64,000 nt of DNA, from the NCBI RefSeq assembly GCF_017299535.1, contig NZ_CP071238.1, positions 2,046,001-2,110,000 of the forward strand, in the 5' to 3' direction. Source of the stretch: Serratia marcescens subsp. marcescens ATCC 13880. GTDB taxonomy: Bacteria > Pseudomonadota > Gammaproteobacteria > Enterobacterales > Enterobacteriaceae. How positions within the stretch are numbered: position 1 is the first letter of the stretch; the number at the start of each line of letters is the position of its first letter. Position numbers and translations under genes: made by a program. Positions 39,056 to 49,901 of this stretch are shown in pieces. Under the pieces are notes generated by a model. The model worked only from the letters and a program-made list of their open reading frames with translations, was not told the DNA's origin and ran no database searches.

Positions 39056-40744
39056 TTAGGCGCCGGTGGCCGCCAGCGCTTCCGGCAGGGTCGGATAGAA
39101 CTGCAAGCGGCCCTCGATCGGCTGCACCCGCGCGCGCGCCAGGGTTTTCAGCGGCTGGAATGGCACGTCGGTGATCACCAGTTTCTTGTCCGCCGGCAGC
39201 ACGTCGATAAAGCGGCGCAGGGCGCTCAGGCCGCCGGCGTCGAGCACCGGCACCGCATCCCATTGCAGCACGATCGTGCGATAACTTTCGCTGCGCGCCA
39301 GCAGTTCGGTAAAGATGCGCTCGGCGGCGGCGAAGAACAGCGGGCCATTCACTCGCAGCACCAGACGGCCGTCATCGGCGCTCAGTTCGCTTAGCCGCGT
39401 CATGCGGGCGATGCGGCGCATAAACAGCAGCGACGCCAACACGATGCCCACGGTAATGGCGATCACCATGTCGAACAGCACCGTCAGCGACATGCACAGC
39501 AGCAGTACCAGAATGTCGTCCTTCGGCGCCCGGCGCAGCAGGTAAATCACTTTGTGAGCCTCGCTCATGTTCCAGGCGACCATCAGCAGCAGCGCCGCCA
39601 TCGCCGCCAGCGGCAGATAAGAGAGCCATGGCGCCAGAACCAGCAGCGCCAACAGCACCAGCAGCGCGTGGATGATGGCGGACACCGGCGAGGTGGCGCC
39701 GGCGCGCACGTTGGCGGCCGAGCGGGCAATCGCGGCGGTCGCGGTGATGCCGCCGAAGAACGGCGCGATGATGTTGCCCGCGCCCTGGCCGATCAGTTCG
39801 CTGTTCGAGTTATGCTTCTTGCCGGTCATGCCGTCGAGCACCACCGCGCACAGCAGCGATTCGATCGCCCCGAGCATCGCCATCGAAAACGCCGCCGGCA
39901 ACAGGGCGGAAACGGTTTGCCAACTCAGAGTGAACGGCTGCCCGCCGCCGCCCGGCAGATCCCAGGGCAGCAGCAGCTGCGGCAAGATAGGCGGGATGCC
40001 CTGGCCGCTGCTGCCATCGGCCAGCAGGTAGCTGAAGCGGGAGCCGATGGTCGCCACCGGGTGGTCAAACAGCGTCAGCAGCCCCATCAGCGCGGTGCCC
40101 GCCAGCAGCGCCGGCAGGTGGCCTGGCACCCGCAGGCCGAGCTTGGGCCAGAAGATCAGGATCAGCAGCGTCACGGCGCCGATCAGGGTATCGCCGAAAT
40201 CCAGCGTCGGCAGCGCCTGCAGCAGGGCGTACAGCTTGCCGACGTAATTTTCCGGCGTGTGCGCCAGTTGCAGGCCGAAAAAATCCTTGATCTGCATGGT
40301 GGCGATGGTGATGGCGATGCCGGAGGTAAAGCCGAGCGTCACCGGCAGCGGAATGTACTCGATCAGCCGGCCAAAGCGCGCCAGCCCCATCAGCAGCAGA
40401 AATACCCCGGAGATCAGCGTGGCGACCAGCAGGCCGGCCAGGCCGAACTGCTGAGAAACCGGATAGAGGATCACTACGAAGGCGGCGGTGGGGCCGGAGA
40501 CGCTGTAGCGCGAACCGCCGCTGACGGCGATGACGATGCCGGCGATGGCGGCGGTATACAGGCCGTACTGCGGCGGCACGCCGCTGGCGATCGCCAGCGC
40601 CATCGCCAGCGGGATGGCGATAATACCGACCGTCACCCCGGCGATAGCGTCTTTCAGCAACCGCGCCAGGCTATAAGGTTCCCGCCAGCAGGCGTCTATC
40701 AGCGCGCTGAAGGGGCGAATTTTGTTTATTTCATGGGTTTTCAT
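39056..40744 (-). CDS. dauA: C4-dicarboxylate transporter DauA (SulP family)
   Basis: A 562-residue SulP transporter with C-terminal STAS domain. In E. coli DauA (YchM) lies in the same neighbourhood, next to prs. It opens [21 protein letters not shown] before the membrane part; [24 protein letters not shown] and [16 protein letters not shown] are SulP core motifs. The STAS part has [22 protein letters not shown]. It imports succinate and other C4-acids at acid pH and binds acyl carrier protein in E. coli. The second SulP protein in this window (27635) is a more distant member. Confidence 0.88.
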   Translation of the reverse strand: MKTHEINKIRPFSALIDACWREPYSLARLLKDAIAGVTVGIIAIPLAMALAIASGVPPQYGLYTAAIAGIVIAVSGGSRYSVSGPTAAFVVILYPVSQQFGLAGLLVATLISGVFLLLMGLARFGRLIEYIPLPVTLGFTSGIAITIATMQIKDFFGLQLAHTPENYVGKLYALLQALPTLDFGDTLIGAVTLLILIFWPKLGLRVPGHLPALLAGTALMGLLTLFDHPVATIGSRFSYLLADGSSGQGIPPILPQLLLPWDLPGGGGQPFTLSWQTVSALLPAAFSMAMLGAIESLLCAVVLDGMTGKKHNSNSELIGQGAGNIIAPFFGGITATAAIARSAANVRAGATSPVSAIIHALLVLLALLVLAPWLSYLPLAAMAALLLMVAWNMSEAHKVIYLLRRAPKDDILVLLLCMSLTVLFDMVIAITVGIVLASLLFMRRIARMTRLSELSADDGRLVLRVNGPLFFAAAERIFTELLARSESYRTIVLQWDAVPVLDAGGLSALRRFIDVLPADKKLVITDVPFQPLKTLARARVQPIEGRLQFYPTLPEALAATGA

Positions 40745-40925
40745 CTACGGTGCGTACCAAATCTTCAAAAGTGAAAGGAATGGCGGGCCCGATGAGGTCC
40801 GTCTTGTCACGTGACAGATACCATACGCCTTTTTTCCAGCGGATTACCAGACCTGTGTCAATTTGGCGCAGGAAATCAGAGAGTCGCCCTTTTGTTCGGC
40901 GCTAAATGCCGTTAATAGAGAAGTC

Positions 40926-40944
40926 AGCCGCAGATTCTGCGGCT
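40926..40944. terminator. hairpin downstream of the UPF0303 gene
   Basis: AGCCGCAG / CTGCGGCT around ATT, a perfect 8-bp stem beyond the stop of the minus-strand gene at 40977. T-run is weak, so termination is uncertain. Confidence 0.45.
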
Positions 40945-40976
40945 GAAAAGGAAAGTGACAGTCAAGGTTTTAACGG

Positions 40977-41462
40977 TTATTGCAGGGCGGGCAGGGATAA
41001 GCCGAGAAAGTGGGCTAAAGTGCTCACCAATAGTTGGTGATCTTCCTTCTGCGGCGCGCCGGAAATGCTGATGCTGCCGACGCAGCCGAGGCCGGTCAGG
41101 GTGAGCGGGAAGGCGCCGCCGTGCACCGAATAGTCGCGCACGCTCAGCCCGTAACGCTCCTCCAGCGACGTTTGCCGCTGCTGCAGGCGCAGGCCGATGG
41201 CGTAAGAGCTTTTGTGAAAATGGTTCACCAGATTGCGCTTGCGCCGCACCCAGTCGGCAATGTCCGGCGTGGCGCCCGGCATGGCGTAATAAAACAGCGT
41301 CTGCCCGGCCAGTTGGATCTCGATGGCGATGCTCAGGCCGCGCCGCTCGGCGGCGGTTTTCAGCGCCGCGCCCAGTTCCCAGGCGGTGGCGGCGTCAAAA
41401 TGGGTAAAGGCCAGCGTCGCTTCCTGTTCGCTGAGCGCTTGCAGTTCATCGTCGATATTCAT
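40977..41462 (-). CDS. UPF0303 (GlcG/HbpS-like) family protein
   Basis: 161 residues from the ATG at 41462, which is preceded by GGGGAGA; a longer reading to 41507 adds a poorly conserved start. The block AIEIQLAGQTLFYYAMPG, RRKRNLVNHFHKSSYAIGL and VHGGAFPLTLTGLGCVGSISISG is that of the UPF0303/YBR137W family, which has the HbpS-like fold. The molecular function is unknown in bacteria; heme degradation is proposed for relatives only. It is divergent from the diguanylate cyclase. Confidence 0.8.
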   Translation of the reverse strand: MNIDDELQALSEQEATLAFTHFDAATAWELGAALKTAAERRGLSIAIEIQLAGQTLFYYAMPGATPDIADWVRRKRNLVNHFHKSSYAIGLRLQQRQTSLEERYGLSVRDYSVHGGAFPLTLTGLGCVGSISISGAPQKEDHQLLVSTLAHFLGLSLPALQ

Positions 41463-41785
41463 GCGGTTCTCCCCCGATAACACAACGCTCAGAGTAGCCT
41501 GAAGCATGCGTCGTGAGATAGACGGCTTGGCGATAAGATAGAACTGCTACTCTATTAATAGACTGTGTATCCCTATGGATTTCAAATTGCAGCTAGGCGC
41601 CCAGCGATCGCATCCCCAGTAGCTTACTCAGGTAAGTGACTGGGGTGAGAGCGCGCAGGTAACAACGCTGCGGTTTGAAAGACGATGGGTATAAATGGCC
41701 GCCGCCGAAGCGGAGACGACAGGGATGCGTTATTCAACATCTGCACATTACCCCCTGGCGATCCCGAGGAGCGCGCTGACTATTT
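41463..41785. other. intergenic region UPF0303 / diguanylate cyclase
   Basis: 323 bp; the palindromic repeat fills 41568-41693. The rest should hold promoters for both divergent genes; CGAGGAG lies 8-20 bases before the cyclase ATG. Confidence 0.5.
41568..41693. repeat. 126-bp palindromic intergenic repeat (MITE-like)
   Basis: The ends are imperfect inverted copies: a TATCCCTATGG / ATTTCAAATTGCAGC start mirrors the GCTGCGGTTTGAAAG / CGATGGGTATA end. In the middle CCCCAGT (41614-41620) and ACTGGGG (41639-41645) form a second hairpin. The sequence resembles, from memory, a repeat of this size scattered between genes in Serratia and Yersinia; copy number was not checked. It has no ORF and lies between UPF0303 and the cyclase gene. 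Confidence 0.7.
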
Positions 41786-42886
41786 ATGACTTACATTGCG
41801 TCCATTTCCACCCTTTACAGCGACGCCTGCATCACCTACGCGACGTTGTCGATAAGCTATTTCCTTCTCAGCAAGAATGCCCCTTTTTCTTATCAATCCG
41901 CACTGTGGAAGCGCGTTGTTTTCGGCCTGCTGGCCGGGGTGGCGGTGCTGTATTTGAGCCAGGATCGGCTGGAGCTGACCGATAAGGTGCATTACAGCTT
42001 TGCGATGATCCCGATGATATTGGTGACTTTCTTCGGCGGCGGCGTCAGCGGGCTGGTGAGTTTTCTGTTCGCCATGGCGCTGACCGGCGGTTTCACCGTC
42101 GATAACTTGTTCATCGCCTCGATCGTCGCGCCGCTGCTGCTGTCTCGCGTGTGGCTGAAGAAATCCCATCGGGTGTTTTACCTGACGATCGGCATCATCG
42201 CGCTGTATCGCATCGCGGTGGTGTGGCTGCTGGTGGACATGAGCGGGCTGTGGCCGGATGTGTTGCTGTACCAGGCGGTTTCCGCACTCTGTCTGGCGAT
42301 TTGCTATCATGCGCTGAATTTCAAAGAGCGCCATATCTACGCCTATTTCGCGATGCGCGCGCGCGCCACCACCGACAGCCTGACCCACATCAACAACCGC
42401 GCCAGCGTCGATTATCAGCTGATGCTGCAGCGCGCCGAACGCCGCCCGTGCGGGCTGATGATCCTCGATTTGGATAACTTCAAAAGCATCAACGATACCT
42501 ACGGTCATCCGGCCGGTGACGTGCTGCTGGCCAGCGTCGGCCGGCTGCTGCAAAACAGCGTGCGCAATGAGGACTTCGTCGGGCGCTACGGTGGCGAAGA
42601 GTTTATGGTGATCACCGCCAGCTACGATCCGCAGGTCATCGGCGGGGTGGCGGAGCGCATTCGCAGCGCGGTGGAAAGCTCGACGTTCTTGCTGAATGCG
42701 CACGACGAAGCGCACATCACGCTGTCGATCGGCGTGTCGCTGTATCTGCCGGGCATGACGCTGGACAAGGCGATCGCCATGACCGACGAGGCCTTGTATG
42801 AGGCGAAGCGCGGCGGCAAAAACCGGGTGGTGACCAGCCGCGTGATGCAGCTGGCGCCGCTGGGCGCCGGATTCCCGCGCGAATAA
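41786..42886 (+). CDS. membrane diguanylate cyclase (5TM-LYT/MASE-like + GGDEF)
   Basis: A 366-residue protein. The first 185 residues hold about five membrane segments (for example VVFGLLAGVAVLYLS, FAMIPMILVTFFGGGVSGLVS, LTIGIIALYRIAVVWLLV) of the 5TM-LYT type sensor. The GGDEF domain (about 200-350) has DSLTHINNRASVDYQL, LMILDLDNFKSINDTYGHPAGD, and the active site GRYGGEEF. An inhibitory site RNED lies five residues before GGEEF, so product feedback is expected. It should make cyclic-di-GMP, which controls motility against biofilm. The gene is monocistronic; a hairpin follows. Confidence 0.9.
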   Translation: MTYIASISTLYSDACITYATLSISYFLLSKNAPFSYQSALWKRVVFGLLAGVAVLYLSQDRLELTDKVHYSFAMIPMILVTFFGGGVSGLVSFLFAMALTGGFTVDNLFIASIVAPLLLSRVWLKKSHRVFYLTIGIIALYRIAVVWLLVDMSGLWPDVLLYQAVSALCLAICYHALNFKERHIYAYFAMRARATTDSLTHINNRASVDYQLMLQRAERRPCGLMILDLDNFKSINDTYGHPAGDVLLASVGRLLQNSVRNEDFVGRYGGEEFMVITASYDPQVIGGVAERIRSAVESSTFLLNAHDEAHITLSIGVSLYLPGMTLDKAIAMTDEALYEAKRGGKNRVVTSRVMQLAPLGAGFPRE

Positions 42887-42889
42887 GCC

Positions 42890-42914
42890 GCCCCCGCCGC
42901 CACGGCGGGGGCGT
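42890..42914. terminator. GC-rich hairpin between diguanylate cyclase and mfd
   Basis: CGCCCCCGCC / GGCGGGGGCG around GCCAC, between two converging genes. No clear T-run; role inferred from position. Confidence 0.55.
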
Positions 42915-42918
42915 TGGC

Positions 42919-45900
42919 TCAGGCCGCCAGCGTGTGCTCGCGGAAGGCGTTCAGCAGCTCTTCGGTGAACGTCAGGCGTTTTTGGCGATCGGCCAGATCG
43001 AGCGTGAACTTCAGCTTGCTCGGGCCGTCCAGGCGGTAAACCTGCGGATTGCCCTGCAACAGGCCGATCAGATAACCCGGATCGACGCGGTTGTTGTCGC
43101 CGAACTCGATAAAGCCGCCGCGTTCGTTGCTCTCGATGCGTTTGATCCCCAGTTTCTGCGCATGCAGGCGCAGCGCCGCGCACTGCAACAGATTGCGCGC
43201 CGCATCCGGCAGTTGACCGAAGCGGTCGATCAGCTCGACCTTCAGCTCGTCAAGCTCACCGTCGTTTTTCGCGCTGGCGATACGCTTATACAGTGACAGG
43301 CGGGTATTGACGTCGGGAATGAAATCTTCCGGCAGCAGCGCCGGCATGCGCAACTCTACCTCGGTCTGGCTGCTGGTAAGATCTTCCAGCGACGGTTCTC
43401 GGCCGTTTTTCAACGCGTCGACGGCGCTTTCCAGCAGCTCCATATAGAGCGAGAAGCCGACGGTGGTCATCTGGCCGCTCTGATCTTCTCCCAGCAGCTC
43501 ACCGGCGCCGCGGATCTCCAGATCGTGGGTCGCCAGCGCGAAACCGGCGCCGAGATCTTCCAGCGACGCGATGGCCTCGAGCCGTTTATGAGCGTCGGTG
43601 CCCATGGCTTTCGGGTTTGGCGTCAGCAGATAGGCGTAAGCCTGATGGTGCGAACGCCCGACGCGGCCGCGCAGTTGGTGCAGCTGCGCCAGGCCGAAGC
43701 GATCGGCCCGCTCGATGATGATGGTGTTGGCGCTGGGGATATCGATGCCGGTTTCGATGATGGTGGTGCACACCAGCACGTTGAAGCGCTGGTGGTGAAA
43801 ATCGTTCATCACCCGCTCCAGATCGCGTTCGCGCATCTGGCCGTGACCGATGGCGATGCGCGCTTCCGGCACCAGCTCAGCCAGGCGCTGCGCCGCTTTC
43901 TCGATGTTTTCCACGTCGTTGTAGAGGTAGTAAACCTGGCCGCCGCGCAGCACTTCGCGCAGGATCGCCTCGCGCACCACCAGACTGTCGTATTCGCGCA
44001 CGAAGGTCTTCACCGCCAGCCGGCGCGCCGGTGGGGTGGCGATGATCGACAGATCGCGCATGCCGCTCATCGCCATGTTCAGCGTACGCGGGATCGGCGT
44101 GGCGGTCAGCGTCAGGATATCGACGTCGGCGCGCATCGCTTTGATGCGCTCCTTGTGGCGCACGCCAAAGCGGTGCTCTTCATCGACGATCAGCAGCCCC
44201 AGGTCTTTCCAGCGCAGATCGCTCTGCAACAGCTTGTGGGTGCCGATAATGATGTCCACTTTGCCTTCGGCCGCGTCGTCCAGCACCTGCTGCTGCTCTT
44301 TGGCGCTGCGGAAACGCGACATCATCTCGATGCGGATCGGCCAGGTGGCGAAGCGATCGCGGAAGTTGTCGAAGTGCTGCTGCGCCAGCAGTGTCGTCGG
44401 CACCAGCACCGCCACCTGCTTGCCGTTTTCCACCGCCAGGAAGGCGGCGCGCATCGCCACTTCGGTTTTGCCGAAGCCGACGTCGCCGCACACCAGGCGG
44501 TCCATCGCCAGCGGCTGGCACATGTCGCTCAGCACCGCGTTGATCGCCTGTTCCTGATCCGGCGTGGTTTCGAACGGGAAGCTCTGGCAGAACAGCTGGT
44601 ACTGCTCGCGGTTGTGTTTGAAGGCGAAACCGGCCTTGGCGGCGCGCTGGGCGTAGATATCCAGCAGCTCGGCCGCTACGTCGCGCACCCGCTCGGCCGC
44701 TTTCTGCCGCGCGCGCGTCCAGGCGTCGCCGCCCAGTTTGTGCAGCGGAGCGTTTTCGTCCGCGCCGCCGGCGTAGCGGCTGATCAGATGCAGCGAAGAC
44801 ACCGGCACGTACAGCTTGTCCTCACCGGCGTAGGAGAGGATCAGGTATTCGGCCTTGATGCCGCCGGCTTCCAGCGTGGTCAGGCCGACGTAGCGGCCAA
44901 CGCCGTGCTCCAGGTGCACCACCGGCTGGCCGGGATGCAGCTCCGCCAGGTTGCGGATCAGGGTATCGGTGTTGATGGTGCGCCGGTTGTCCTGCCGGCG
45001 GCGGCTGACGCGCTCGCCGAGCAGATCGCTTTCGCAGATCAGCGCCCGCTGGCGCAGGCCGTCGAGGAAGCCGTGTTCGGCGGCGCCGACCATCATGTAA
45101 CGGCCTGTCGTCTCCGCCTGATCGAGACGCTGAATCAGCGCCGGCGCCAGCTTGATGCGGCCGAGCAGATCCTGCAGCGTTTCACGCCGCCCCTCGCTCT
45201 CGACGGAGAAAATCACGCTGCCGTCGAAGCCTTCGATAAAGCGCCGCAAATTATCCAGCGGGGATTTATGCTGCGCCTGCACAGCCAGGTCGGGCAGGGC
45301 ATGGTAATCCAGATTGGTATTGCCGGCCTTGGCCGGCAGCTCATCGGTTTTCAGCGCGATGCGCGGCCAGGCCTTCAGCTCACCGAACAGCGCGTCAACG
45401 CGCAGCCACAGCGTATCCGGCGCCAGCAGCGGACGCATCGGATCGACGCGGCGGCTTTCGTAACGCTGGTTGACGTCCTGCCAGAAGCGCTCGGCGGCGC
45501 CCTCCAGATCGCCGGTATTGACGATCAGCGTATTGGCCGGCAGGTAGCTGAACAGCGACGGCAGCGGCTGGCTGAAGAACAGCGGCTGCCAGTATTCGAT
45601 ACCGGCGGGCCAGGCGCTTTTGCTGACCTGCTGATAGATGTGCTCGGCGTCGCGACGCACCTCAAACTGCTCGCGCCACTGGCTGCGGAACAGCTCGATG
45701 GCGTTCTTGTCGGTGGGGAACTCGTGGGCCGGCAACAGATTGATGGCCTCGACTTCGCTCAGCGTGCGCTGGGTATCGACGTCGAAGATGCGCAGACTGT
45801 CGATTTCGTCATCGAAAAAGTCGATGCGGTAAGGCTCATCGCTGCCCATCGGGTAAAGATCGAGCAGCGCGCCGCGGGTGGCGAATTCGCCATGCTCCAT

Positions 45901-46392
45901 CACCTGATCGACGCTGCGGTAACCGGCCTGTTCCAACTGCGCGCGCAGCTTGTCGCGCGACAGGCGCTGGCCTTTCTTCATCACCAGCGCGTGGCCATGC
46001 AGGAATTCGTGCGGGCAGACGCGCTGCATCAGGGTGTTGACCGGCAGAATGATCACGCCGCGCGCCATGGTCGGCAGGTGATACAGGCTCGACAAACGAT
46101 CCGAGATGATTTCCTGATGCGGCGAGAAGCTGTCGTACGGCAGGGTTTCCCAGTCGGACAGCGTGGTCACCATCTGATCGGTGAACTGCTGGATCTCGTC
46201 GCGCAGCCGCAGGGCGTTTTGCATGTCCGGCGCGATCAGCATCACCGGGCCAGGGTGGCGTTCGACGATCTCGGCGCACTCCACGGCACAGGCCGCGCCG
46301 GTCAGTTGCCCCAGTTGGCGCAGATCGCCCGCGCGATCGGGCAGAGAATAACGGGGGGATGAAGAACGGTTACGGCTATCGGAAGTGCTCAT
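42919..46392 (-). CDS. mfd: transcription-repair coupling factor Mfd
   Basis: A 1157-residue ATPase that frees stalled RNA polymerase and recruits UvrA. Order of domains: UvrB-like N-terminus (TTLSDWETLPYDSFSPHQEI), the polymerase-binding module around EAGGIKAEYLILSYAGEDKLYVPV, then the motor with VCGDVGFGKTEVAMRAAF (Walker A), LLIVDEEHRFG (DEEH box) and LTATPIPRTLNMAMSGMRDLS, and a C-terminal UvrA-occluding domain. Near the usual 1148 residues. Its start at 46392 is supported by homology. Confidence 0.97.
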   Translation of the reverse strand: MSTSDSRNRSSSPRYSLPDRAGDLRQLGQLTGAACAVECAEIVERHPGPVMLIAPDMQNALRLRDEIQQFTDQMVTTLSDWETLPYDSFSPHQEIISDRLSSLYHLPTMARGVIILPVNTLMQRVCPHEFLHGHALVMKKGQRLSRDKLRAQLEQAGYRSVDQVMEHGEFATRGALLDLYPMGSDEPYRIDFFDDEIDSLRIFDVDTQRTLSEVEAINLLPAHEFPTDKNAIELFRSQWREQFEVRRDAEHIYQQVSKSAWPAGIEYWQPLFFSQPLPSLFSYLPANTLIVNTGDLEGAAERFWQDVNQRYESRRVDPMRPLLAPDTLWLRVDALFGELKAWPRIALKTDELPAKAGNTNLDYHALPDLAVQAQHKSPLDNLRRFIEGFDGSVIFSVESEGRRETLQDLLGRIKLAPALIQRLDQAETTGRYMMVGAAEHGFLDGLRQRALICESDLLGERVSRRRQDNRRTINTDTLIRNLAELHPGQPVVHLEHGVGRYVGLTTLEAGGIKAEYLILSYAGEDKLYVPVSSLHLISRYAGGADENAPLHKLGGDAWTRARQKAAERVRDVAAELLDIYAQRAAKAGFAFKHNREQYQLFCQSFPFETTPDQEQAINAVLSDMCQPLAMDRLVCGDVGFGKTEVAMRAAFLAVENGKQVAVLVPTTLLAQQHFDNFRDRFATWPIRIEMMSRFRSAKEQQQVLDDAAEGKVDIIIGTHKLLQSDLRWKDLGLLIVDEEHRFGVRHKERIKAMRADVDILTLTATPIPRTLNMAMSGMRDLSIIATPPARRLAVKTFVREYDSLVVREAILREVLRGGQVYYLYNDVENIEKAAQRLAELVPEARIAIGHGQMRERDLERVMNDFHHQRFNVLVCTTIIETGIDIPSANTIIIERADRFGLAQLHQLRGRVGRSHHQAYAYLLTPNPKAMGTDAHKRLEAIASLEDLGAGFALATHDLEIRGAGELLGEDQSGQMTTVGFSLYMELLESAVDALKNGREPSLEDLTSSQTEVELRMPALLPEDFIPDVNTRLSLYKRIASAKNDGELDELKVELIDRFGQLPDAARNLLQCAALRLHAQKLGIKRIESNERGGFIEFGDNNRVDPGYLIGLLQGNPQVYRLDGPSKLKFTLDLADRQKRLTFTEELLNAFREHTLAA

Positions 46393-46701
46393 TCAGGTAT
46401 CTTTAATCAATGTGTTGGATGGCGTCCCGGCACGGATAACCCAGCGCCTTTATGCTGTTTATAGTAGCCCAGCGGCCGGCAAACTGACACAGCAAAAAGC
46501 GCTGCCCATCAATTTTCTGCCGGTTATTTAACCGGTTAATGCCGTCTGTTTTTTGCGGTTGAGAATAAATAACGCGCGAAGCTGCCGCCGTCTCCCTCTT
46601 CGCCGCCACGCAATAAAAGGCCGTCGGGTGTTCCCTAAACGAGGGAGAGCCTTTATTATCCATGATCACTTTGCTTAAGCCACGGCTATCAAACGGATTT
46701 C
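46393..46701. other. intergenic region mfd / lolC
   Basis: 309 bp between divergent genes. A palindrome CCGGTTA-TT-TAACCGG is at 46520-46535, and a -10-like TATAAA on the minus strand at 46458-46463 may serve mfd. No gene is seen. Confidence 0.45.
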
Positions 46702-47904
46702 ATGTATCAACCTGTCGCGTTATTCATTGGCCTGCGCTACATGCGCGGGCGAGCCTCAGACCGCTTCGGGCGGTTTGTGTCCTGGCTTTCCACCATCGGC
46801 ATTACGCTGGGGGTGATGGCGTTGGTCACCGTGCTGTCGGTGATGAACGGATTTGAAAAGGATCTGGAAAACAACATTCTCGGCCTGATGCCGCAGGCGT
46901 TGGTCACCAGTCCGCAAGGATCGGTCAACCCGCAGCAGCTGCCGGCCTCCGAAGTGCAGAAGCTGCAGGGCGTCACGCGCGTCGCGCCGCTGACCACCGG
47001 TGACGTGGTGCTGCAAAGCGCCCGCAGCGTGGCGGTCGGGGTGATGCTCGGCGTCAATCCCGACGAGGCCGATCCGCTGACCCCGTATCTGGTCAACGTC
47101 AAGCAGCAACAGCTGCAGCCGGGCCAATACAACATCATCATCGGCGAACAGCTGGCGGGGCAACTGGGCGTCAAGCGCGGCGATTCGCTGCGCGTGATGG
47201 TGCCGAGCGCCAGCCAGTTCACGCCGATGGGCCGCATTCCCAGCCAGCGCCTGTTCACTCTCATCGGCACCTTCCACGCCAACAGCGAGGTGGACGGCTA
47301 TCAGCTGCTGGTCAACCAACAGGACGCTTCGCGCCTGATGCGCTACCCGGCCGGCAACATCACCGGCTGGCGCCTGTTCCTGCAACAGCCGCTGACGGTC
47401 GATACCCTCAGCCAACAGGCGCTGCCGGCGGGCACTGTCTGGAAAGACTGGCGCGATCGCAAGGGCGAGCTGTTCCAGGCGGTGCGTATGGAGAAGAACA
47501 TGATGGGGCTGCTGCTCAGCCTGATCGTGGCGGTGGCGGCGTTTAACATCATTACATCGCTCGGCCTGCTGGTGATGGAGAAGCAGGGCGAGGTCGCCAT
47601 TCTGCAGACCCAGGGGCTGACCCGCCGCCAGATCATGTCGGTGTTCATGGTGCAAGGCGCCAGCGCCGGCATTATCGGTTCGCTGCTCGGCACGCTGCTC
47701 GGCGTGCTGCTGGCCACCAACCTGAATAACCTGATGCCGATCCTCGGCGCCTTGATCGACGGCGCTTCGCTGCCGGTGGCGGTCGATCCGCTGCAGGTGA
47801 CGATCATCGCCGTGGTGGCGATGGCGGTTTCCCTGTTGTCCACGCTTTATCCTTCATGGCGCGCTGCCGCCGTACAACCCGCTGAGGCTTTACGTTATGA
47901 GTAA
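46702..47904 (+). CDS. lolC: lipoprotein-releasing ABC transporter membrane subunit LolC
   Basis: A 400-residue inner-membrane protein with one N-terminal TM (about 24-46), a large periplasmic domain, and three C-terminal TMs. [30 protein letters not shown] opens the family, and [23 protein letters not shown] marks the cytoplasmic coupling helix. It works with LolD and LolE to extract lipoproteins and pass them to LolA. LolC carries the hook for LolA. It starts the lolCDE operon, overlapping lolD by 8 bp. Confidence 0.95.
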   Translation: MYQPVALFIGLRYMRGRASDRFGRFVSWLSTIGITLGVMALVTVLSVMNGFEKDLENNILGLMPQALVTSPQGSVNPQQLPASEVQKLQGVTRVAPLTTGDVVLQSARSVAVGVMLGVNPDEADPLTPYLVNVKQQQLQPGQYNIIIGEQLAGQLGVKRGDSLRVMVPSASQFTPMGRIPSQRLFTLIGTFHANSEVDGYQLLVNQQDASRLMRYPAGNITGWRLFLQQPLTVDTLSQQALPAGTVWKDWRDRKGELFQAVRMEKNMMGLLLSLIVAVAAFNIITSLGLLVMEKQGEVAILQTQGLTRRQIMSVFMVQGASAGIIGSLLGTLLGVLLATNLNNLMPILGALIDGASLPVAVDPLQVTIIAVVAMAVSLLSTLYPSWRAAAVQPAEALRYE

Positions 47905-48601
47905 CCATCTTTTGCTGCAGTGTGACAACCTGTGCAAGACCTACCAGGAAGGCAATCTGCACACCGACGTGCTGCGCAACGTCAGCTTTGCCATGCAGCA
48001 GGGCGAGATGATGGCGATCGTCGGCAGCTCGGGTTCCGGCAAGAGCACCCTGTTGCACCTGCTGGGCGGGTTGGACTCGCCGACCTCCGGCGAGGTGATC
48101 TTCAAGGGCGAATCGCTGAACGCCATGTCTTCGGCGGCCAAGGCCGAGCTGCGCAACCGCCAGTTGGGCTTCATCTATCAGTTCCACCATCTGTTGCCGG
48201 ACTTCACCGCGTTGGAAAACGCCGCCATGCCGCTGCTGATCGGCGGCGCCAAGCCGGCGCAGGCGCAGGAGAAAGCGCGGGAGATGCTGGCGGCGGTCGG
48301 GCTGGAAAAGCGCAGCAAACACCGCCCGTCCGAGCTTTCCGGCGGCGAGCGTCAGCGCGTGGCGATCGCCCGTGCGCTGGTCAACAACCCGGCGCTGGTG
48401 CTGGCGGACGAACCGACCGGTAACCTGGATAAACGCACTGCAGACAGCATCTTCGATCTGCTAGGCGAGCTGAACGTGCGCCAGGGCACCGCGTTCCTGG
48501 TGGTGACGCACGATCTGCAGCTGGCCAAGCGACTGAGCCGCCAGCTGGAAATGGCCGACGGCCACCTGCAGGCGCAGCTGACCCTGATGGGGGCCGAGTA
48601 A
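47897..48601 (+). CDS. lolD: lipoprotein-releasing ABC ATPase LolD
   Basis: A 234-residue ABC ATPase with Walker [10 protein letters not shown], the LolD-typical [22 protein letters not shown], signature [14 protein letters not shown] and Walker [13 protein letters not shown]. It powers the LolCE complex. It overlaps lolC by 8 bp and lolE by one base (TAATG). Confidence 0.96.
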   Translation: MSNHLLLQCDNLCKTYQEGNLHTDVLRNVSFAMQQGEMMAIVGSSGSGKSTLLHLLGGLDSPTSGEVIFKGESLNAMSSAAKAELRNRQLGFIYQFHHLLPDFTALENAAMPLLIGGAKPAQAQEKAREMLAAVGLEKRSKHRPSELSGGERQRVAIARALVNNPALVLADEPTGNLDKRTADSIFDLLGELNVRQGTAFLVVTHDLQLAKRLSRQLEMADGHLQAQLTLMGAE

Positions 48602-49848
48602 TGGCGGGAGCCTCACTGTCCTTCCTGACGGCCCTGCGTTTTAGCCGCGGCCGTAAACGCGGCGGCATGGTGTCGCTGATCTCGGTCATCTCCACCATCG
48701 GCATCGCGCTGGGGGTGGCGGTGCTGATCGTCGGTCTGAGCGCGATGAACGGCTTTGAGCGCGAGCTCAAGAACCGCATTCTGGCGGTGGTGCCGCACGG
48801 CGAGCTCGAGCCGGTCAATCAGCCGTTCAGCGGTTGGCCGTCGATTCTGCAGCGGGTGGAAAAGGTGCCGGGCATCTTGGCCGCCGCGCCGTACATCAAC
48901 TTTACCGGCCTGATGGAAAACGGCGCGCAGCTGCGCGCGGTGGAAGTCAAAGGCGTGGATCCGCAGCAGGAGAGCCGACTGAGCGCGCTGCCGCAGTATG
49001 TGCAGGGCGACGCCTGGGCCAACTTCAAGCCCGGCGAGCAGCAGGTGATCCTCGGCAAGGGCGTGGCCGACGCGCTGGGCGTCAAGCAGGGCGCCTATGT
49101 CACGGTGATGATCCCTAACAGCGACCCGGAGATGAAGCTGCTGCAGCCGAAGCGCATTCGCCTGCACGTGACCGGCATTTTGCAGCTCAGCGGCCAGCTC
49201 GATCACAGCCTGGCGCTGGTGCCGCTGGCCGATGCGCAGCAGTATCTCGACATGGGTGACAGCGTCACGGGCATCGCGCTCAAGATGAACGACGTGTTCG
49301 CCGCCAACAAGCTGGTGCGCGACGCCGGCGAAGTGACCAACGCTTACATCTACATCAAGAGCTGGATCGGCAAGTACGGCTACATGTACCGCGACATCCA
49401 GATGATCCGCGCCATCATGTACCTGGCGATGGTGCTGGTGATTGGCGTGGCCTGCTTCAACATCGTCTCCACGCTGGTGATGGCGGTGAAAGACAAAAGC
49501 GCCGACATCGCGGTGCTGCGCACCCTGGGCGCCAAAGACGGCTTTATCCGCGCCATCTTCATCTGGTACGGGCTGCTGGCCGGGCTGCTGGGCAGCCTGA
49601 GCGGCGTGGTGATCGGGGTGATCGCCTCGCTGCAGCTGACCAACATCATCCGTGGCATCGAGAAACTGGTCGGTCACTCCTTCCTGTCGGGCGATATTTA
49701 CTTCATCGACTTCCTGCCTTCCGAGCTGCACTGGCTGGATGTGCTGATCGTGCTGGCGACCGCCATCGTGCTGAGCCTGTTGGCCAGTTGGTATCCGGCG
49801 AGGCGCGCCAGCCGCATCGATCCGGCGCGGGTGCTGAGCGGACAATAA
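48601..49848 (+). CDS. lolE: lipoprotein-releasing ABC transporter membrane subunit LolE
   Basis: A 415-residue paralogue of LolC, with the same architecture of one plus three TMs around a periplasmic domain. It has [38 protein letters not shown] and the coupling helix [19 protein letters not shown]. LolE accepts the incoming lipoprotein. The gene is closed by a terminator at 49856-49887. Confidence 0.95.
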   Translation: MAGASLSFLTALRFSRGRKRGGMVSLISVISTIGIALGVAVLIVGLSAMNGFERELKNRILAVVPHGELEPVNQPFSGWPSILQRVEKVPGILAAAPYINFTGLMENGAQLRAVEVKGVDPQQESRLSALPQYVQGDAWANFKPGEQQVILGKGVADALGVKQGAYVTVMIPNSDPEMKLLQPKRIRLHVTGILQLSGQLDHSLALVPLADAQQYLDMGDSVTGIALKMNDVFAANKLVRDAGEVTNAYIYIKSWIGKYGYMYRDIQMIRAIMYLAMVLVIGVACFNIVSTLVMAVKDKSADIAVLRTLGAKDGFIRAIFIWYGLLAGLLGSLSGVVIGVIASLQLTNIIRGIEKLVGHSFLSGDIYFIDFLPSELHWLDVLIVLATAIVLSLLASWYPARRASRIDPARVLSGQ

Positions 49849-49855
49849 AACCGAC

Positions 49856-49887
49856 GGGGAGGCAGCGATGCCGCCCCGTTTTTTTAG
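49856..49887 (+). terminator. terminator after lolE
   Basis: GGGG-A-GGC / GCC-G-CCCC imperfect stem around AGCGAT, then seven T residues. Confidence 0.8.
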
Positions 49888-49901
49888 CCTGGGGATGGGT
49901 T

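Noticed and set aside
39056..40744. Frameshifted or truncated transporter because of two SulP genes in one window
   Set aside because: Both are full length with complete membrane and STAS parts.
41568..41693. ERIC element
   Set aside because: Size is similar but the ERIC core sequence is not present; the palindrome is of another type.
43525..46362. 945-residue open frame opposite mfd
   Set aside because: Antisense shadow of a highly conserved gene; no family motif.
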